Positions 7,908 to 15,741 of a stretch of DNA of 34,693 nt are shown one piece after another. The stretch covers positions 1 to 34,693 of the forward strand of contig SLNJ01000013.1 in assembly GCA_007133065.1 (NCBI GenBank). Direction: 5' to 3'. Source of the DNA: Opitutales bacterium. Lineage in GTDB: Bacteria; Verrucomicrobiota; Verrucomicrobiia; Opitutales; Oceanipulchritudinaceae. A model generated the notes under the pieces. It had not been told where the DNA came from. It made no database searches and saw nothing but the letters and a program-made list of their open reading frames with translations. A program made the translations under genes and the position numbers. Position 1 is the stretch's first letter, and the number at the start of each line of letters is the position of its first letter.

Positions 7908-9950
7908 TCAGAACATGAATGTGAGTTGCAGCCGCGCTGCGCGGCCGGCAGCGGGGTACCAGTCTCCGCGATACGCGACGGTCGCGTAATTTCGGTCGAA
8001 AATGTTGTCGACCCCGACAACAGCCCGGAAGGGGGAATCCGGATCCCACGTCACGGAGAGATCGGTCACCGAAAATCCGGGCATTGGTGCTTCCGTGTTG
8101 TCGAAGTCATCCCCGATGAACGCCGAGGATTGCGCGCGCAGAAAGATCCCCACGATCCAATCCGTGATGCCGAACCACTCTGCCGCGACGGTGGCCTCGC
8201 TTCGGGGGACGAGATATCGGCTCTTGCCGGCATGGGCACCCTCGCGAAACCGCGCGTCGATCAAGTTGATGTCGCCCTTGAGCCGCCACGGATCACGACT
8301 CCAGCCGATGCCCGCGCCAAGGCCATGGCGGCGAACGGAGGGCATGTTGCGGTTCATACGACCGGCCGGAAAGAATCCAGCACTCGACTCCTCCGCCGGT
8401 GCGAAGTCGATTTCGTCGCGAAGAATCTGACGGAAGAGGTTCAGGCTCCAAGTCCACGGACCGTATGCCCACTCCGCACCGGTCTCGATACTGTGGCCGC
8501 GCTCAGGGCGCAGGTCGCTGTTGAATACGTCCGGGAGCGGATAGCCCTGGTAGGCCGCAACCTCATCAACCGCCGGGTATCGGTAGAGGCGGTCGAATCG
8601 AATCCAGAGACGCCGGTGGGTTCCAAAGCGTCGAACCAGTCCGAGATTGGTCGCGAACCCCGAATCGGACGTGCGCTCGCGTACGTTGAAGTCGGCCGGA
8701 TCCCCGGGATCCGCGAATGGATCCCACTCGGTGATATCGCCTTTCAACCCGGCATGCTCCGCGCGAATCCCACCCGTGACGACCCACGCTTCCGACCACT
8801 CAAGCTCCTGGAAAATATATCCGGCGATCGATTCGCGCACGATACGCGCATCGCCCGCCGGTTGACTGCGCTGCCGCGACGTGTAGCGGGTGAAGTCGAG
8901 CGTGTCGCGGACCCCGTCTACGCCCGCCGTCAGGGTCCATCCACCATCGCGCCGCACCCACTGAGGTCCGAGAAAAACGTGCCCGCTCCGATTGTCGCCG
9001 TGCGTCCCGGCCAGGTCCCAATCCTGACGATCCCGGCTGAAACCGAGCGCCAGGGAGGGCTCACTGGCTCCATGCTCGTTCCGAACCACGCGACCCTGCA
9101 CCGCCGTATAGCGCTGGCGGCTTCGCTGTCCGGGGATGAAACTGCGACGCGGCTGCGTTTCGGCCAGAACGCGGGGAAGCGGCCCGGGGAACTCCTGGCG
9201 CAAATCACTGGCACTGGTCCAGACCCGAAGCCCCACGCGCCGCGGAAAGCTCCACTCGAAGCTGCCAAAAGCGGAATCTCCCGATCCGGAGGCATTCTCG
9301 CGATAGCCCGTCTCGCGGTAACTCTCCGCTCCGAACCAAGCGCCACCAGCATCGTAGGGAACCGTCTGTACGACGGAGGCCTGACGCAACCCGAACGAAC
9401 CGGCGGTCGACTGCAGGACGGTCTCCGGCTCGGACGAAACCGGACGCGTGCTCATGCGAATCACACCGCCGACCGCGTGGTTGCCGTACAGGGTGGAGTG
9501 GGATCCCTCGAGGATTTCGACCCGCTCGAGCAGCGCCATCGGGATCTGTCCCCAGTGAAACGGGCGCATATCGGGTCGGTTGAGCTTCATGCCGTCGAGA
9601 AGCACGAGGACCCGCAATCCGCTGTTTCCCCCGAAACCACGCATTCGCAGCTCCGACTGCCCCCAACCGCCGGTAAAGCTCCGGACCCCGACGCCCGGTT
9701 GGCGCGCCAGCGTCTGGGAGAGATGGATCCCCCCACCCGTCGGCAGATCCCACGGATCGAGGACATTAAGCTGCCCCGGGACGTTCTCGACATCGGAGGC
9801 AAACCGGAACGGTGCGACAACGTAAGGCGGCAATTCCACGATGGGCTCCTCCTCGTCGGCTTCCCTGGAGAGGAGTGAGAGTCCAAAAAAGAACGGACTT
9901 ATTGCCAGACCAAGCATCACGGCTCCGAATAGGGTGGCGAATCGATCCAT
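7908..9950 (-). CDS. TonB-dependent outer-membrane receptor (BtuB/siderophore-receptor type)
   Basis: This 680-residue protein is an outer-membrane beta-barrel active transporter driven by TonB. It has a hydrophobic export signal (residues about 5-27), a TonB-box-like segment near residues 37-46 (IVELPPYVVA), and a plug domain at about 50-170 with ELRMRGFGGNSGLRVLVLLDG and the diagnostic LERVEILEGSHSTLYGNHAVGGVI. The barrel ends with alternating strands and a terminal Phe (LQLTFMF), the outer-membrane insertion signal. A VGVDNIFDRNYATVAYRGDWY segment near the end is typical of the family. The length fits BtuB-like receptors better than the much larger SusC type. The gene overlaps the upstream DUF4465 gene by 34 bp, implying translational coupling, and lies 3 bp before the surface-protein gene. 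Cobalamin or a metal chelate is the inferred cargo. Confidence 0.92.
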   Translation of the reverse strand: MDRFATLFGAVMLGLAISPFFFGLSLLSREADEEEPIVELPPYVVAPFRFASDVENVPGQLNVLDPWDLPTGGGIHLSQTLARQPGVGVRSFTGGWGQSELRMRGFGGNSGLRVLVLLDGMKLNRPDMRPFHWGQIPMALLERVEILEGSHSTLYGNHAVGGVIRMSTRPVSSEPETVLQSTAGSFGLRQASVVQTVPYDAGGAWFGAESYRETGYRENASGSGDSAFGSFEWSFPRRVGLRVWTSASDLRQEFPGPLPRVLAETQPRRSFIPGQRSRQRYTAVQGRVVRNEHGASEPSLALGFSRDRQDWDLAGTHGDNRSGHVFLGPQWVRRDGGWTLTAGVDGVRDTLDFTRYTSRQRSQPAGDARIVRESIAGYIFQELEWSEAWVVTGGIRAEHAGLKGDITEWDPFADPGDPADFNVRERTSDSGFATNLGLVRRFGTHRRLWIRFDRLYRYPAVDEVAAYQGYPLPDVFNSDLRPERGHSIETGAEWAYGPWTWSLNLFRQILRDEIDFAPAEESSAGFFPAGRMNRNMPSVRRHGLGAGIGWSRDPWRLKGDINLIDARFREGAHAGKSRYLVPRSEATVAAEWFGITDWIVGIFLRAQSSAFIGDDFDNTEAPMPGFSVTDLSVTWDPDSPFRAVVGVDNIFDRNYATVAYRGDWYPAAGRAARLQLTFMF

Positions 9951-11005
9951 CTGCTCTCCTCGAAATCATAAATCGCGGCTTGCTGCCCGGTCTCCTGATA
10001 GAACCACCATCGCATCCGCGCGTAGGAAAAGTAGTACCCGCCGACCTCGACGTCCCCGTAAACCCAACCGGCGCCGGGGCTCCAGAAGAGGATTCCTGAA
10101 TCCGTCCGCTCACCCGACCAATAGATCCATCCCCAGAATCGGTGCCAGATCCACGGATAGTAGGTGTCGTCGTAGCTTCCGAACCCCTCACGAAAGCGCT
10201 TCGTCGCGACACCGGAGGTGGCATCCGGGAAAATCGCCGGCGCCACCGCCGCGGTGAGGCGCCCGATCGCGAAATAGGCCGGCGTGTTCATGCCAAAGTC
10301 GCCGACATCCGTACTCTCGAGGCTGAATCGGAGCACATGCAGCCCGTCACCCAGTCCGGAGAGATCGACCTCCTTCCACGCATCAACGATTTCGCTCTTG
10401 TCGCCCCGGTAGTCGGCAAGGTACACCGCAGCCTCACCGGTCACCCCGCCGACGCCGTCAACCCCCTCGATCGTCAACACAAATGTGTCCGGATCGGTGC
10501 CGTCTTCGCCGCCAAACTGCTTCGCAAAGTCATCCCCGTCGCGCATGCTGAGCGCCGCATAGGTCGTGTTCGTGACCCAGATGGCATTCGGCGAGAAACT
10601 ATGATCGCGGGGGGCTTCCACCTCCACAGACCCGCTCCCCGCGTACGCCACCGCGTACGCCGGCGAGTCTCCGACCCCGCCTCCACCGTCGGAAAAAGCG
10701 CTGTACTGATTCCCGATGCCCGGCGTTTCGGTATCTGTGTGATTCGAATAGGCAAATCCGTCCCATGAGTAGAATCCGTCTCCCCAGTCCGTGTACTCGT
10801 TCGGGAAAAGGAACCCGGCGCTCACAAAGCCCCCTTCACCGGTCTCGCCGTTCCAATGCGACTCGGGCTCCGGGAGGTCGAGCTCGGAGAAATCGACCAC
10901 CGCCTCCTCGGCATGAATCAACGATACGCCGCAGAACAGCGCGGGGATGAACAGGGCGCGGCTCAGAGAGCGCGCGCGGGCATACAAGTAGACTTCACGA
11001 AGCAT
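9917..11005 (-). CDS. DUF4465 exported protein with Trp-rich C-terminal module
   Basis: The 362-residue product has a signal peptide (hydrophobic core about residues 18-30, ending near IHA). Residues 36-260 match DUF4465: DFSELDLPEPESHWNG, GGFVSAGFLFPNEY, WDGFAYSNHTDTETPG and GNQYSAFSDGGGG are the recognisable blocks. DUF4465 genes are repeatedly found with BtuB-type receptors in Bacteroidota, where surface proteins of these loci bind cobalamin; I have not verified that for this sequence. From residue 282 a Trp/Tyr-rich module (YYPWIWHRFWGWIYW, AGWVYG, RWWFY) replaces the lipoprotein or sorting signals often present. It is the first gene of the operon, with a candidate promoter at 11086-11114, and it overlaps the receptor gene. 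It diverges from the BtuF-like gene. Confidence 0.85.
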   Translation of the reverse strand: MLREVYLYARARSLSRALFIPALFCGVSLIHAEEAVVDFSELDLPEPESHWNGETGEGGFVSAGFLFPNEYTDWGDGFYSWDGFAYSNHTDTETPGIGNQYSAFSDGGGGVGDSPAYAVAYAGSGSVEVEAPRDHSFSPNAIWVTNTTYAALSMRDGDDFAKQFGGEDGTDPDTFVLTIEGVDGVGGVTGEAAVYLADYRGDKSEIVDAWKEVDLSGLGDGLHVLRFSLESTDVGDFGMNTPAYFAIGRLTAAVAPAIFPDATSGVATKRFREGFGSYDDTYYPWIWHRFWGWIYWSGERTDSGILFWSPGAGWVYGDVEVGGYYFSYARMRWWFYQETGQQAAIYDFEESRWIDSPPYSEP

Positions 11006-11085
11006 ATCGAAGACAGAATTTCTGGATTAAGGTTACGCGGGCACTGCTGGAGCCAACCGGATTGGCACTCTGACAGCGTTATCTC

Positions 11086-11114
11086 AAATTAAAGGGTGAG
11101 AAACACGGATGCAA
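11086..11114 (-). promoter_or_regulatory. Candidate sigma70-type promoter of the DUF4465-receptor operon
   Basis: Read leftward, TTGCAT (-35, at 11109-11114) and TAATTT (-10, at 11086-11091) are separated by exactly 17 bp. Transcription would start near 11079, leaving a leader of about 74 nt before the ATG at 11005. That leader holds a small GCCAA/TTGGC hairpin and is too short for a cobalamin riboswitch. Confidence 0.5.
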
Positions 11115-11149
11115 GCACCAAATGGCAATCAACTGCCATTTATTCCGTG
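11104..11149. repeat. Nested inverted repeat just upstream of the operon promoter
   Basis: A perfect 8-bp inverted repeat, AAATGGCA-N6-TGCCATTT (11120-11141), is nested within a second perfect pair, CACGGA (11104-11109) and TCCGTG (11144-11149). The inner palindrome lies just upstream of the -35 hexamer of the leftward promoter, a usual place for an activator or for a repressor such as the Fur-family protein encoded downstream. It does not match the classical GATAATGATAATCATTATC Fur box. Confidence 0.5.
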
Positions 11150-11369
11150 CGTCGCACCCCTGTCGGAAATTTGTGTAAACTTCGATCACACCGGGGCGCG
11201 TGGATCCGCAGTCATTCCGCCCTTGGGGCGTCAGCGCGCTGCGGTGCACGAGAGGACCAAAGCGTTCGCAGGAACCCGTCGCGGCGATTTACCACGGTAT
11301 ATCGTGTTATCCAGCCCACCCGCGACGGGTGGCCACCGCGGGAGCGACGGGATGCCGCCACACTCCGAA

Positions 11370-11430
11370 GGGGTTCAGTAGCTCAGTGGTTCAGGTGTTC
11401 AGAACGAATCCCCCCCCGGAACGCAGTGCG
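11370..11430 (+). pseudogene. tRNA-like relic
   Basis: The stretch begins GGGGTTCAGTAGCTCAGTGG, close to a tRNA acceptor strand, T8 and D-arm. About 15 nt later it has CGAATCCCC, resembling the 3' half of a T-arm, and then GGAAC, which can pair with the GTTC near the start. The anticodon arm and half of the T-arm are absent and the whole is only about 60 nt, so it cannot be a normal tRNA. It may be a decayed copy or a chance match. Confidence 0.25.
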
Positions 11431-11505
11431 AACCTGCCCTGAGATCACGCACGCCACGATTGACCAGAAAGCTGGGCGTGTCATTACTGGCGCGATTTGC
11501 CGATT

Positions 11506-12495
11506 ATGAGTCGTACACAGAAAATCCTCGTTTACTTGCTCGGTGTGGTCATCGGAGTGATGATTCTGACTTGGTTTCCGCGCCCGGAGCGCGAGGAACA
11601 TCCGTGGCGGGAGCGGACCGCCCCGGATGGATATTATCCCCTGGAGTACACGGATGCGGCGGGCCGAACGTTGAATCTTCGATGGCAACCGCGGCTGTTG
11701 GTTTCGCTCGCTCCGAGCGTGACCGAAATCCTCTTTGCGATGGAAATCGGGGACCAGTTGATCGGCGCCACCGACTGGTGCAATGAGCCCCCGGCGGCCC
11801 GCAAGGTGGAACGGATCGGACAGATGAGTGAACCGAACCGGGAGGTATTGATGCGGCTTCGCCCCGACCTTGTCATCGGCAGCAACCTGACCCCGCGCCG
11901 GGTCTACGATCAGCTGGACGGGCTCGGGCTGAAATCGGTTATGCTCCCGTTTGACGACTACGACGATGTCTTGCGCGGGATTCGGGATATCGGCCGCCTC
12001 ACCGGGTTGCCGGCTTCGGCCGCCCGCCTGCACTTCGCTCTGGAGCGACGCCGTCAGGCGATCCTGGAACAGGTGGGCGACCGCACGGGACCGCGGGTGG
12101 CGTTGCTCTACGACCTGGAAAACCTTCCGAGCGCAGGCTCGGGGTCGTGGCCGGACGACTTTCTGCGGCAGCTTGGCACTGTCAATATCGCCCGTGAAGC
12201 GCCGTCGGCATGGCCGCGCCTTTCACTGGAAGGGGTGGCAGCCGGCGATCCAGAGGTGATCGTGCTCCTTGCGGATCTGCGGTCGCAGGAGCAGCGCACC
12301 GTCGCACAGGAGCGGGTCGCGCGGCTCCGGGATCGACCCGTGTGGCGGGACATGACCGCGGTCCGGGAGGGACGCGTTCACATTGTCGACGCCTCACTGT
12401 TCCTGATCCCGGGTCCGCGCATTATCGATGCGCTGGAGGCATTGGCGCGCGCGATCTACCCGGACCTCGCCTTTGAAGAATCCGATCGCGACTGA
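11506..12495 (+). CDS. BtuF-like periplasmic ABC substrate-binding protein
   Basis: The 329-residue product belongs to the class III (helical backbone) binding-protein family that serves cobalamin and siderophore importers. It shows VSLAPSVTEILFAMEIGDQLIGATDWCNEP (about residues 66-95), a strong BtuF-type signature, followed by MRLRPDLVIGS and the SAGSGSWPDDFLRQLGTVNIA block near the hinge of the C-lobe. An N-terminal hydrophobic segment (residues 7-24) without a lipobox Cys suggests a signal anchor tethering it to the inner membrane. The ATG at 11506 is preferred to a TTG three codons upstream. No BtuC permease or BtuD ATPase gene follows, so it is an orphan here. It diverges from the TonB-receptor operon and overlaps the convergent Fur-family gene by 40 bp. 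Confidence 0.85.
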   Translation: MSRTQKILVYLLGVVIGVMILTWFPRPEREEHPWRERTAPDGYYPLEYTDAAGRTLNLRWQPRLLVSLAPSVTEILFAMEIGDQLIGATDWCNEPPAARKVERIGQMSEPNREVLMRLRPDLVIGSNLTPRRVYDQLDGLGLKSVMLPFDDYDDVLRGIRDIGRLTGLPASAARLHFALERRRQAILEQVGDRTGPRVALLYDLENLPSAGSGSWPDDFLRQLGTVNIAREAPSAWPRLSLEGVAAGDPEVIVLLADLRSQEQRTVAQERVARLRDRPVWRDMTAVREGRVHIVDASLFLIPGPRIIDALEALARAIYPDLAFEESDRD

Positions 12496-12902
12496 GGGCG
12501 TCGTCGCGGCGCCGACGCACGGCGGCAGGCCGGATTGTTGCATCGCCCGTAGAAGATGACCTCCTCTCCCTCGATAACGAATCCGGGCGGATTCGGGGGA
12601 TTGATCACCGGCACCTCGATCTCCAGCGGGAAAACCCGCGAACAGATCCGGCAGATGAAGTGTGCCTGGCCGCCCCCCGGGGAAACCAATTCGTAACGGC
12701 GAGGCTGACCCGGGTAGTCCACCCCGATCAGCCGACCTTCGGCCACAAGCTGCCGGACATGCCGATAGACCGTACGCAATCCGATTCGTGGGTCGTGACC
12801 GCGCGCCAGTTCGTGTAATTCCCCGGGCGTCAACGGGCGGTCATTCGCCTCCAGAACATCGAGCACCGCCCGGCGTTGTCGCGTTCGACGAATCATAGCC
12901 AT
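12456..12902 (-). CDS. Fur-family metal-responsive transcriptional regulator
   Basis: The protein (148 residues from the ATG at 12902) has the Fur winged helix: RRTRQRRAVLDVLEANDRPLTPGELH, then a recognition helix around IGLRTVYRHVRQLVAEGRL (residues 40-58) and the wing RRYEL. The C-terminal domain has C84-x2-C87 (HFICRICSRVFPLE) and a second pair, C121-x4-C126, wider than the common CxxC; together they likely form the structural zinc site. The usual HHDH sensory cluster is reduced to one His (His81), so the sensed signal (Fe, Zn, Mn or peroxide) cannot be assigned. A 20-residue basic tail lies largely in the 40-bp overlap with the BtuF-like gene. An upstream ATG at 12956 is less likely because a promoter-like sequence lies between the two starts. 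It is a natural candidate regulator of the neighbouring uptake operon. Confidence 0.85.
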   Translation of the reverse strand: MAMIRRTRQRRAVLDVLEANDRPLTPGELHELARGHDPRIGLRTVYRHVRQLVAEGRLIGVDYPGQPRRYELVSPGGGQAHFICRICSRVFPLEIEVPVINPPNPPGFVIEGEEVIFYGRCNNPACRRASAPRRRPQSRSDSSKARSG

Positions 12903-12908
12903 TGCTGT

Positions 12909-12936
12909 ATCGTACCGTTTTCTCGCTGCGGTGCAA
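12909..12936 (-). promoter_or_regulatory. Candidate promoter of the Fur-family gene, near-leaderless
   Basis: Read leftward, TTGCAC (12931-12936) and TACGAT (12909-12914) are 16 bp apart. The -10 ends only 6 bp before the ATG at 12902, so the transcript would be leaderless or nearly so. The gene could alternatively be read through from the AsmA-like gene, whose stop is about 55 bp upstream. Confidence 0.35.
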
Positions 12937-12957
12937 GCCGCTATGCTCCCGGGCACG

Positions 12958-15741
12958 TTAGCGTGTCCCGTTCCCCTGTTCTCCGTCCTCCGCTCCCCAG
13001 TCTCCGGCGCCGGCCGGTTCGGGTGGTTCGGGCGCCTCCATCAAATTGCGCGGATCGAAGACGAACCGCCATCGCGGCTCCTCCAGATTCCCCCGCAGCC
13101 GCATGGGCAGGACGTGACCGAACGGTCGCAACAACGCACCGACCAGCGTCTGCAGAATCCCCCGATCATCGGGAAGAAAAAAAACGTTCACATCAAAATA
13201 GAGCTCGTGGTCGGGACGCGTGAGATAGCCGTCGACACGCAAGGTAACCCGCGAGCCGGCGAATTCGGTGTCACGAAACACAATGCGATCGGCAAGGATC
13301 TCAACATCGCCCCGGGCCTCGTCGATACGCAGCGAGGTGAACCCGAGCCCGAGCGCCGTCAGAATCCGCGAGAGCAAACCGAATATGTGAACGCTCCCCA
13401 ACTCCGCCTCCGTCAAACGGAAGCTGCCGGGACCCTCGAATGGCGCCGTGCCCAGCGCCTCGGTCGCAATGTTGATCGCCAGGCTGAGCTTGCCCGGCAA
13501 CGCGGCGACCTCCTCCGCCTCCGATTCCTCAGCGTCGTCGATCCCAAATCGCACGCCAAAGACCTCCCGCACCCCCGAGTACGATGCCTCGTCCAGCTCC
13601 AGGTCGACTGCGATGGGCGGATTGGAATCCGCAAGCCTGTCAACACGCACAGAACCATGCACCCTCCCCCCCTGAAATTCGGCTGAAATGCCCTTGAATT
13701 CAGCCTGTTGGCTGCCGATCACTCCGTCGAAACGAAGCGAGTCGAACGGAATGTCCCACACCGAGGCCGGAGCCGATTTCGTAACGGTGAGCTCGATGTT
13801 CCGCTCCACGCGGTCTTCTTCGCCGGAAAGCAAAATCCATCCCTTGGCGCGGGCATCCGTAACCTGATCGGGTGCCATATCGAGGATCCGCGGAATGGCG
13901 GCCAGTTGGGGAACCGCGCGGCCGACCGCAGAGGGGTGAAGGGCTCCCTCAAGGTCGATCCAGTTCCACGTGTCCCCATCCCGGCCGTCCGGAAACACCC
14001 ATGCGGTTTCGCCGCGGAGTGACCCCGCCTCCAGGGAAGCATCGAGCTCAAAAATCTCGATAAAATCAGGCCCTCCTCGTAAGCGGCCGCGGGCATGTTC
14101 GACGGGCAGGCCGTGGATACGAAAGGCAGCGCCCTCGAGTGTCCCGTACAGCTCGCGGTGCGCGTGGTCCTCCCAGCGGCCGCGCACATCGAGCTCGCCG
14201 GCCAACGTAGCCTCCGGGAAGTGCAGGTGCTCCCAGATTCGATCCCACCAGTCCTCAAACAACGGGTTGGCCTTTTCAGGTCGCACGTTGCCGCGGATCA
14301 GAAAACGGTAATCGCGGGTTGAGAAATCCTGCCGGAAACTCAGGTCGACCTGATAGCCGGATCCGCTCAGGTTTAACACGGGGATCTCAACACGCTCTCT
14401 GGAAATCCTTCCTTTCGTCCGGACGGACGCGATATCGACACCTCGGAAGTGAACGCCCTCGCCTCTGACCTCGAACAACGCTTCGGAGAATTGGTACCCA
14501 TCCATGAAATACGCAGACCCGATTACCGAAGGAGGGCTGTCCGATCCGATCCACGACTCGGGCTCTCCGTACCGCAGTCCCCGCAGCTCCGGACGGGCGT
14601 ACGCCAACTCCCAGGGGATCCGTCCGGAGAGCGTGACGGATGCGGTTTCCGCGCCCCGGTCCGCTTCGCCGGTAACGCGTACCCATTCATTACCTACTTG
14701 AATCATACCGGAACCGCTCAGCGAATCCGCGACGAAGCTTAGTTTCCCCGCGGCCATTCCGCCCGGAATTCCGTCGAAACGCCACCCGGACACAGCCGCC
14801 CGGATGTCGCCCCAGTCGAGGCCCTCCTCGCCAATTCCCGACGGCATATCGGCGACCGCCCAAAATCCATCGAGGCGGAGCGATTCCTTCTCCAGGAATC
14901 GGCCCGACACCGAGAGGCGGCCTTCGAGTCCGTCTTTCCACGACAGATCCGCGATGCGCAACTCGAGCTCGTCGACCTTCCATCCGTCGTATTGAAATGC
15001 CTCGGAGACCACGTGGATACCGGCATTCTGTTCGCCCGAAGCGCGACGGCGCAGCGAGAGGTGCGCCTTCGGGTTTTCCGCGCCTGCCAAGTGCACCAGA
15101 TACGGACTGAGGCGTTTGCACAGGTCGTAGTATCGATCGATGAGCAATCGCGCGGGATCCGGATCCACTATGGCTTTGCGGCTCAAGGTTCCGTCAACGA
15201 CAAACACGGCGTTCCGCAGTCGGCCCCGCCCATGGCTTATCCGCCAATCCGAAGCAACACGCTCGACACGGATAGACGCATCGTCCACCACCGGATCCGT
15301 CCTTCCCTCGCTGAATGCCGCGGGCAGATAAGTGCTCGCGTTGACAATCTCCAACCCGGTCAGGCGGACGCGCCGCAGTACGAGGTCTGCCGGATTGAAA
15401 CGCAGGATAATCGCCTCCGCGGAGGCGATCCTATCCGATCCCTCGCGATCCATTACATGCACCCGGCGCAGGCGAACGCTGCCGTCGAGATCGAAGCCGA
15501 TGTGCTCCCATTCGAACGTGATTCCGTATTCCCGAACCTGTTGATCCACCGCATTGCGGAGCAACCCCGGAACCGGGATCTCCACGTCCCGGACAATGAT
15601 GTAGAGGAGTGTCCCGAGCAGGATCGCCACGCACGCCAAAGCGACGTTGATCACCCCGCAACAACACCGGCAGAAACCGCGGACACCGCGCCGGAACCAC
15701 CCCGCTTCACGCCAGCCACCCCGCTGGTCCGCAGGATTCAT
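12958..15741 (-). CDS. Large AsmA-like inner-membrane/periplasmic protein
   Basis: This 927-residue protein has one N-terminal membrane segment (about residues 29-50) preceded by an odd cysteine cluster CRCCCG (24-29). A long periplasmic part follows, made of repeating beta-rich stretches with an AsmA/TamB-like character: N-terminal FEWEHIGFDLDGSVRLRRVHVMD, and a C-terminal AsmA-type repeat with DIEILADRIVF-like and SRVTLRVDGYLTRPDHELYFDVNVFFL segments, then LPMRLRGNLEEPRW. Proteins of this superfamily are implicated in lipid traffic between membranes or in envelope biogenesis; a specific role here is inference. It ends in a Pro/Gly/Glu-rich tail. Its ATG overlaps the DUF4340 stop by 4 bp (15738-15741), so it is translationally coupled to the ABC/GldG operon upstream. 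Confidence 0.75.
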   Translation of the reverse strand: MNPADQRGGWREAGWFRRGVRGFCRCCCGVINVALACVAILLGTLLYIIVRDVEIPVPGLLRNAVDQQVREYGITFEWEHIGFDLDGSVRLRRVHVMDREGSDRIASAEAIILRFNPADLVLRRVRLTGLEIVNASTYLPAAFSEGRTDPVVDDASIRVERVASDWRISHGRGRLRNAVFVVDGTLSRKAIVDPDPARLLIDRYYDLCKRLSPYLVHLAGAENPKAHLSLRRRASGEQNAGIHVVSEAFQYDGWKVDELELRIADLSWKDGLEGRLSVSGRFLEKESLRLDGFWAVADMPSGIGEEGLDWGDIRAAVSGWRFDGIPGGMAAGKLSFVADSLSGSGMIQVGNEWVRVTGEADRGAETASVTLSGRIPWELAYARPELRGLRYGEPESWIGSDSPPSVIGSAYFMDGYQFSEALFEVRGEGVHFRGVDIASVRTKGRISRERVEIPVLNLSGSGYQVDLSFRQDFSTRDYRFLIRGNVRPEKANPLFEDWWDRIWEHLHFPEATLAGELDVRGRWEDHAHRELYGTLEGAAFRIHGLPVEHARGRLRGGPDFIEIFELDASLEAGSLRGETAWVFPDGRDGDTWNWIDLEGALHPSAVGRAVPQLAAIPRILDMAPDQVTDARAKGWILLSGEEDRVERNIELTVTKSAPASVWDIPFDSLRFDGVIGSQQAEFKGISAEFQGGRVHGSVRVDRLADSNPPIAVDLELDEASYSGVREVFGVRFGIDDAEESEAEEVAALPGKLSLAINIATEALGTAPFEGPGSFRLTEAELGSVHIFGLLSRILTALGLGFTSLRIDEARGDVEILADRIVFRDTEFAGSRVTLRVDGYLTRPDHELYFDVNVFFLPDDRGILQTLVGALLRPFGHVLPMRLRGNLEEPRWRFVFDPRNLMEAPEPPEPAGAGDWGAEDGEQGNGTR

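Noticed and set aside
7650..9878. A 742-codon open frame on the + strand, opposite the TonB receptor gene
   Set aside because: It is the antisense of a well-supported receptor gene, has no family resemblance or signal peptide, and is rich in Arg/Gly/Pro as expected of antisense frames in GC-rich DNA.
11006..11505. Cobalamin riboswitch
   Set aside because: I looked on both strands for the B12 box (AGCCAGGAGACC-like) and the GCnGCCCCCGC core and found neither; the predicted leftward leader is too short.
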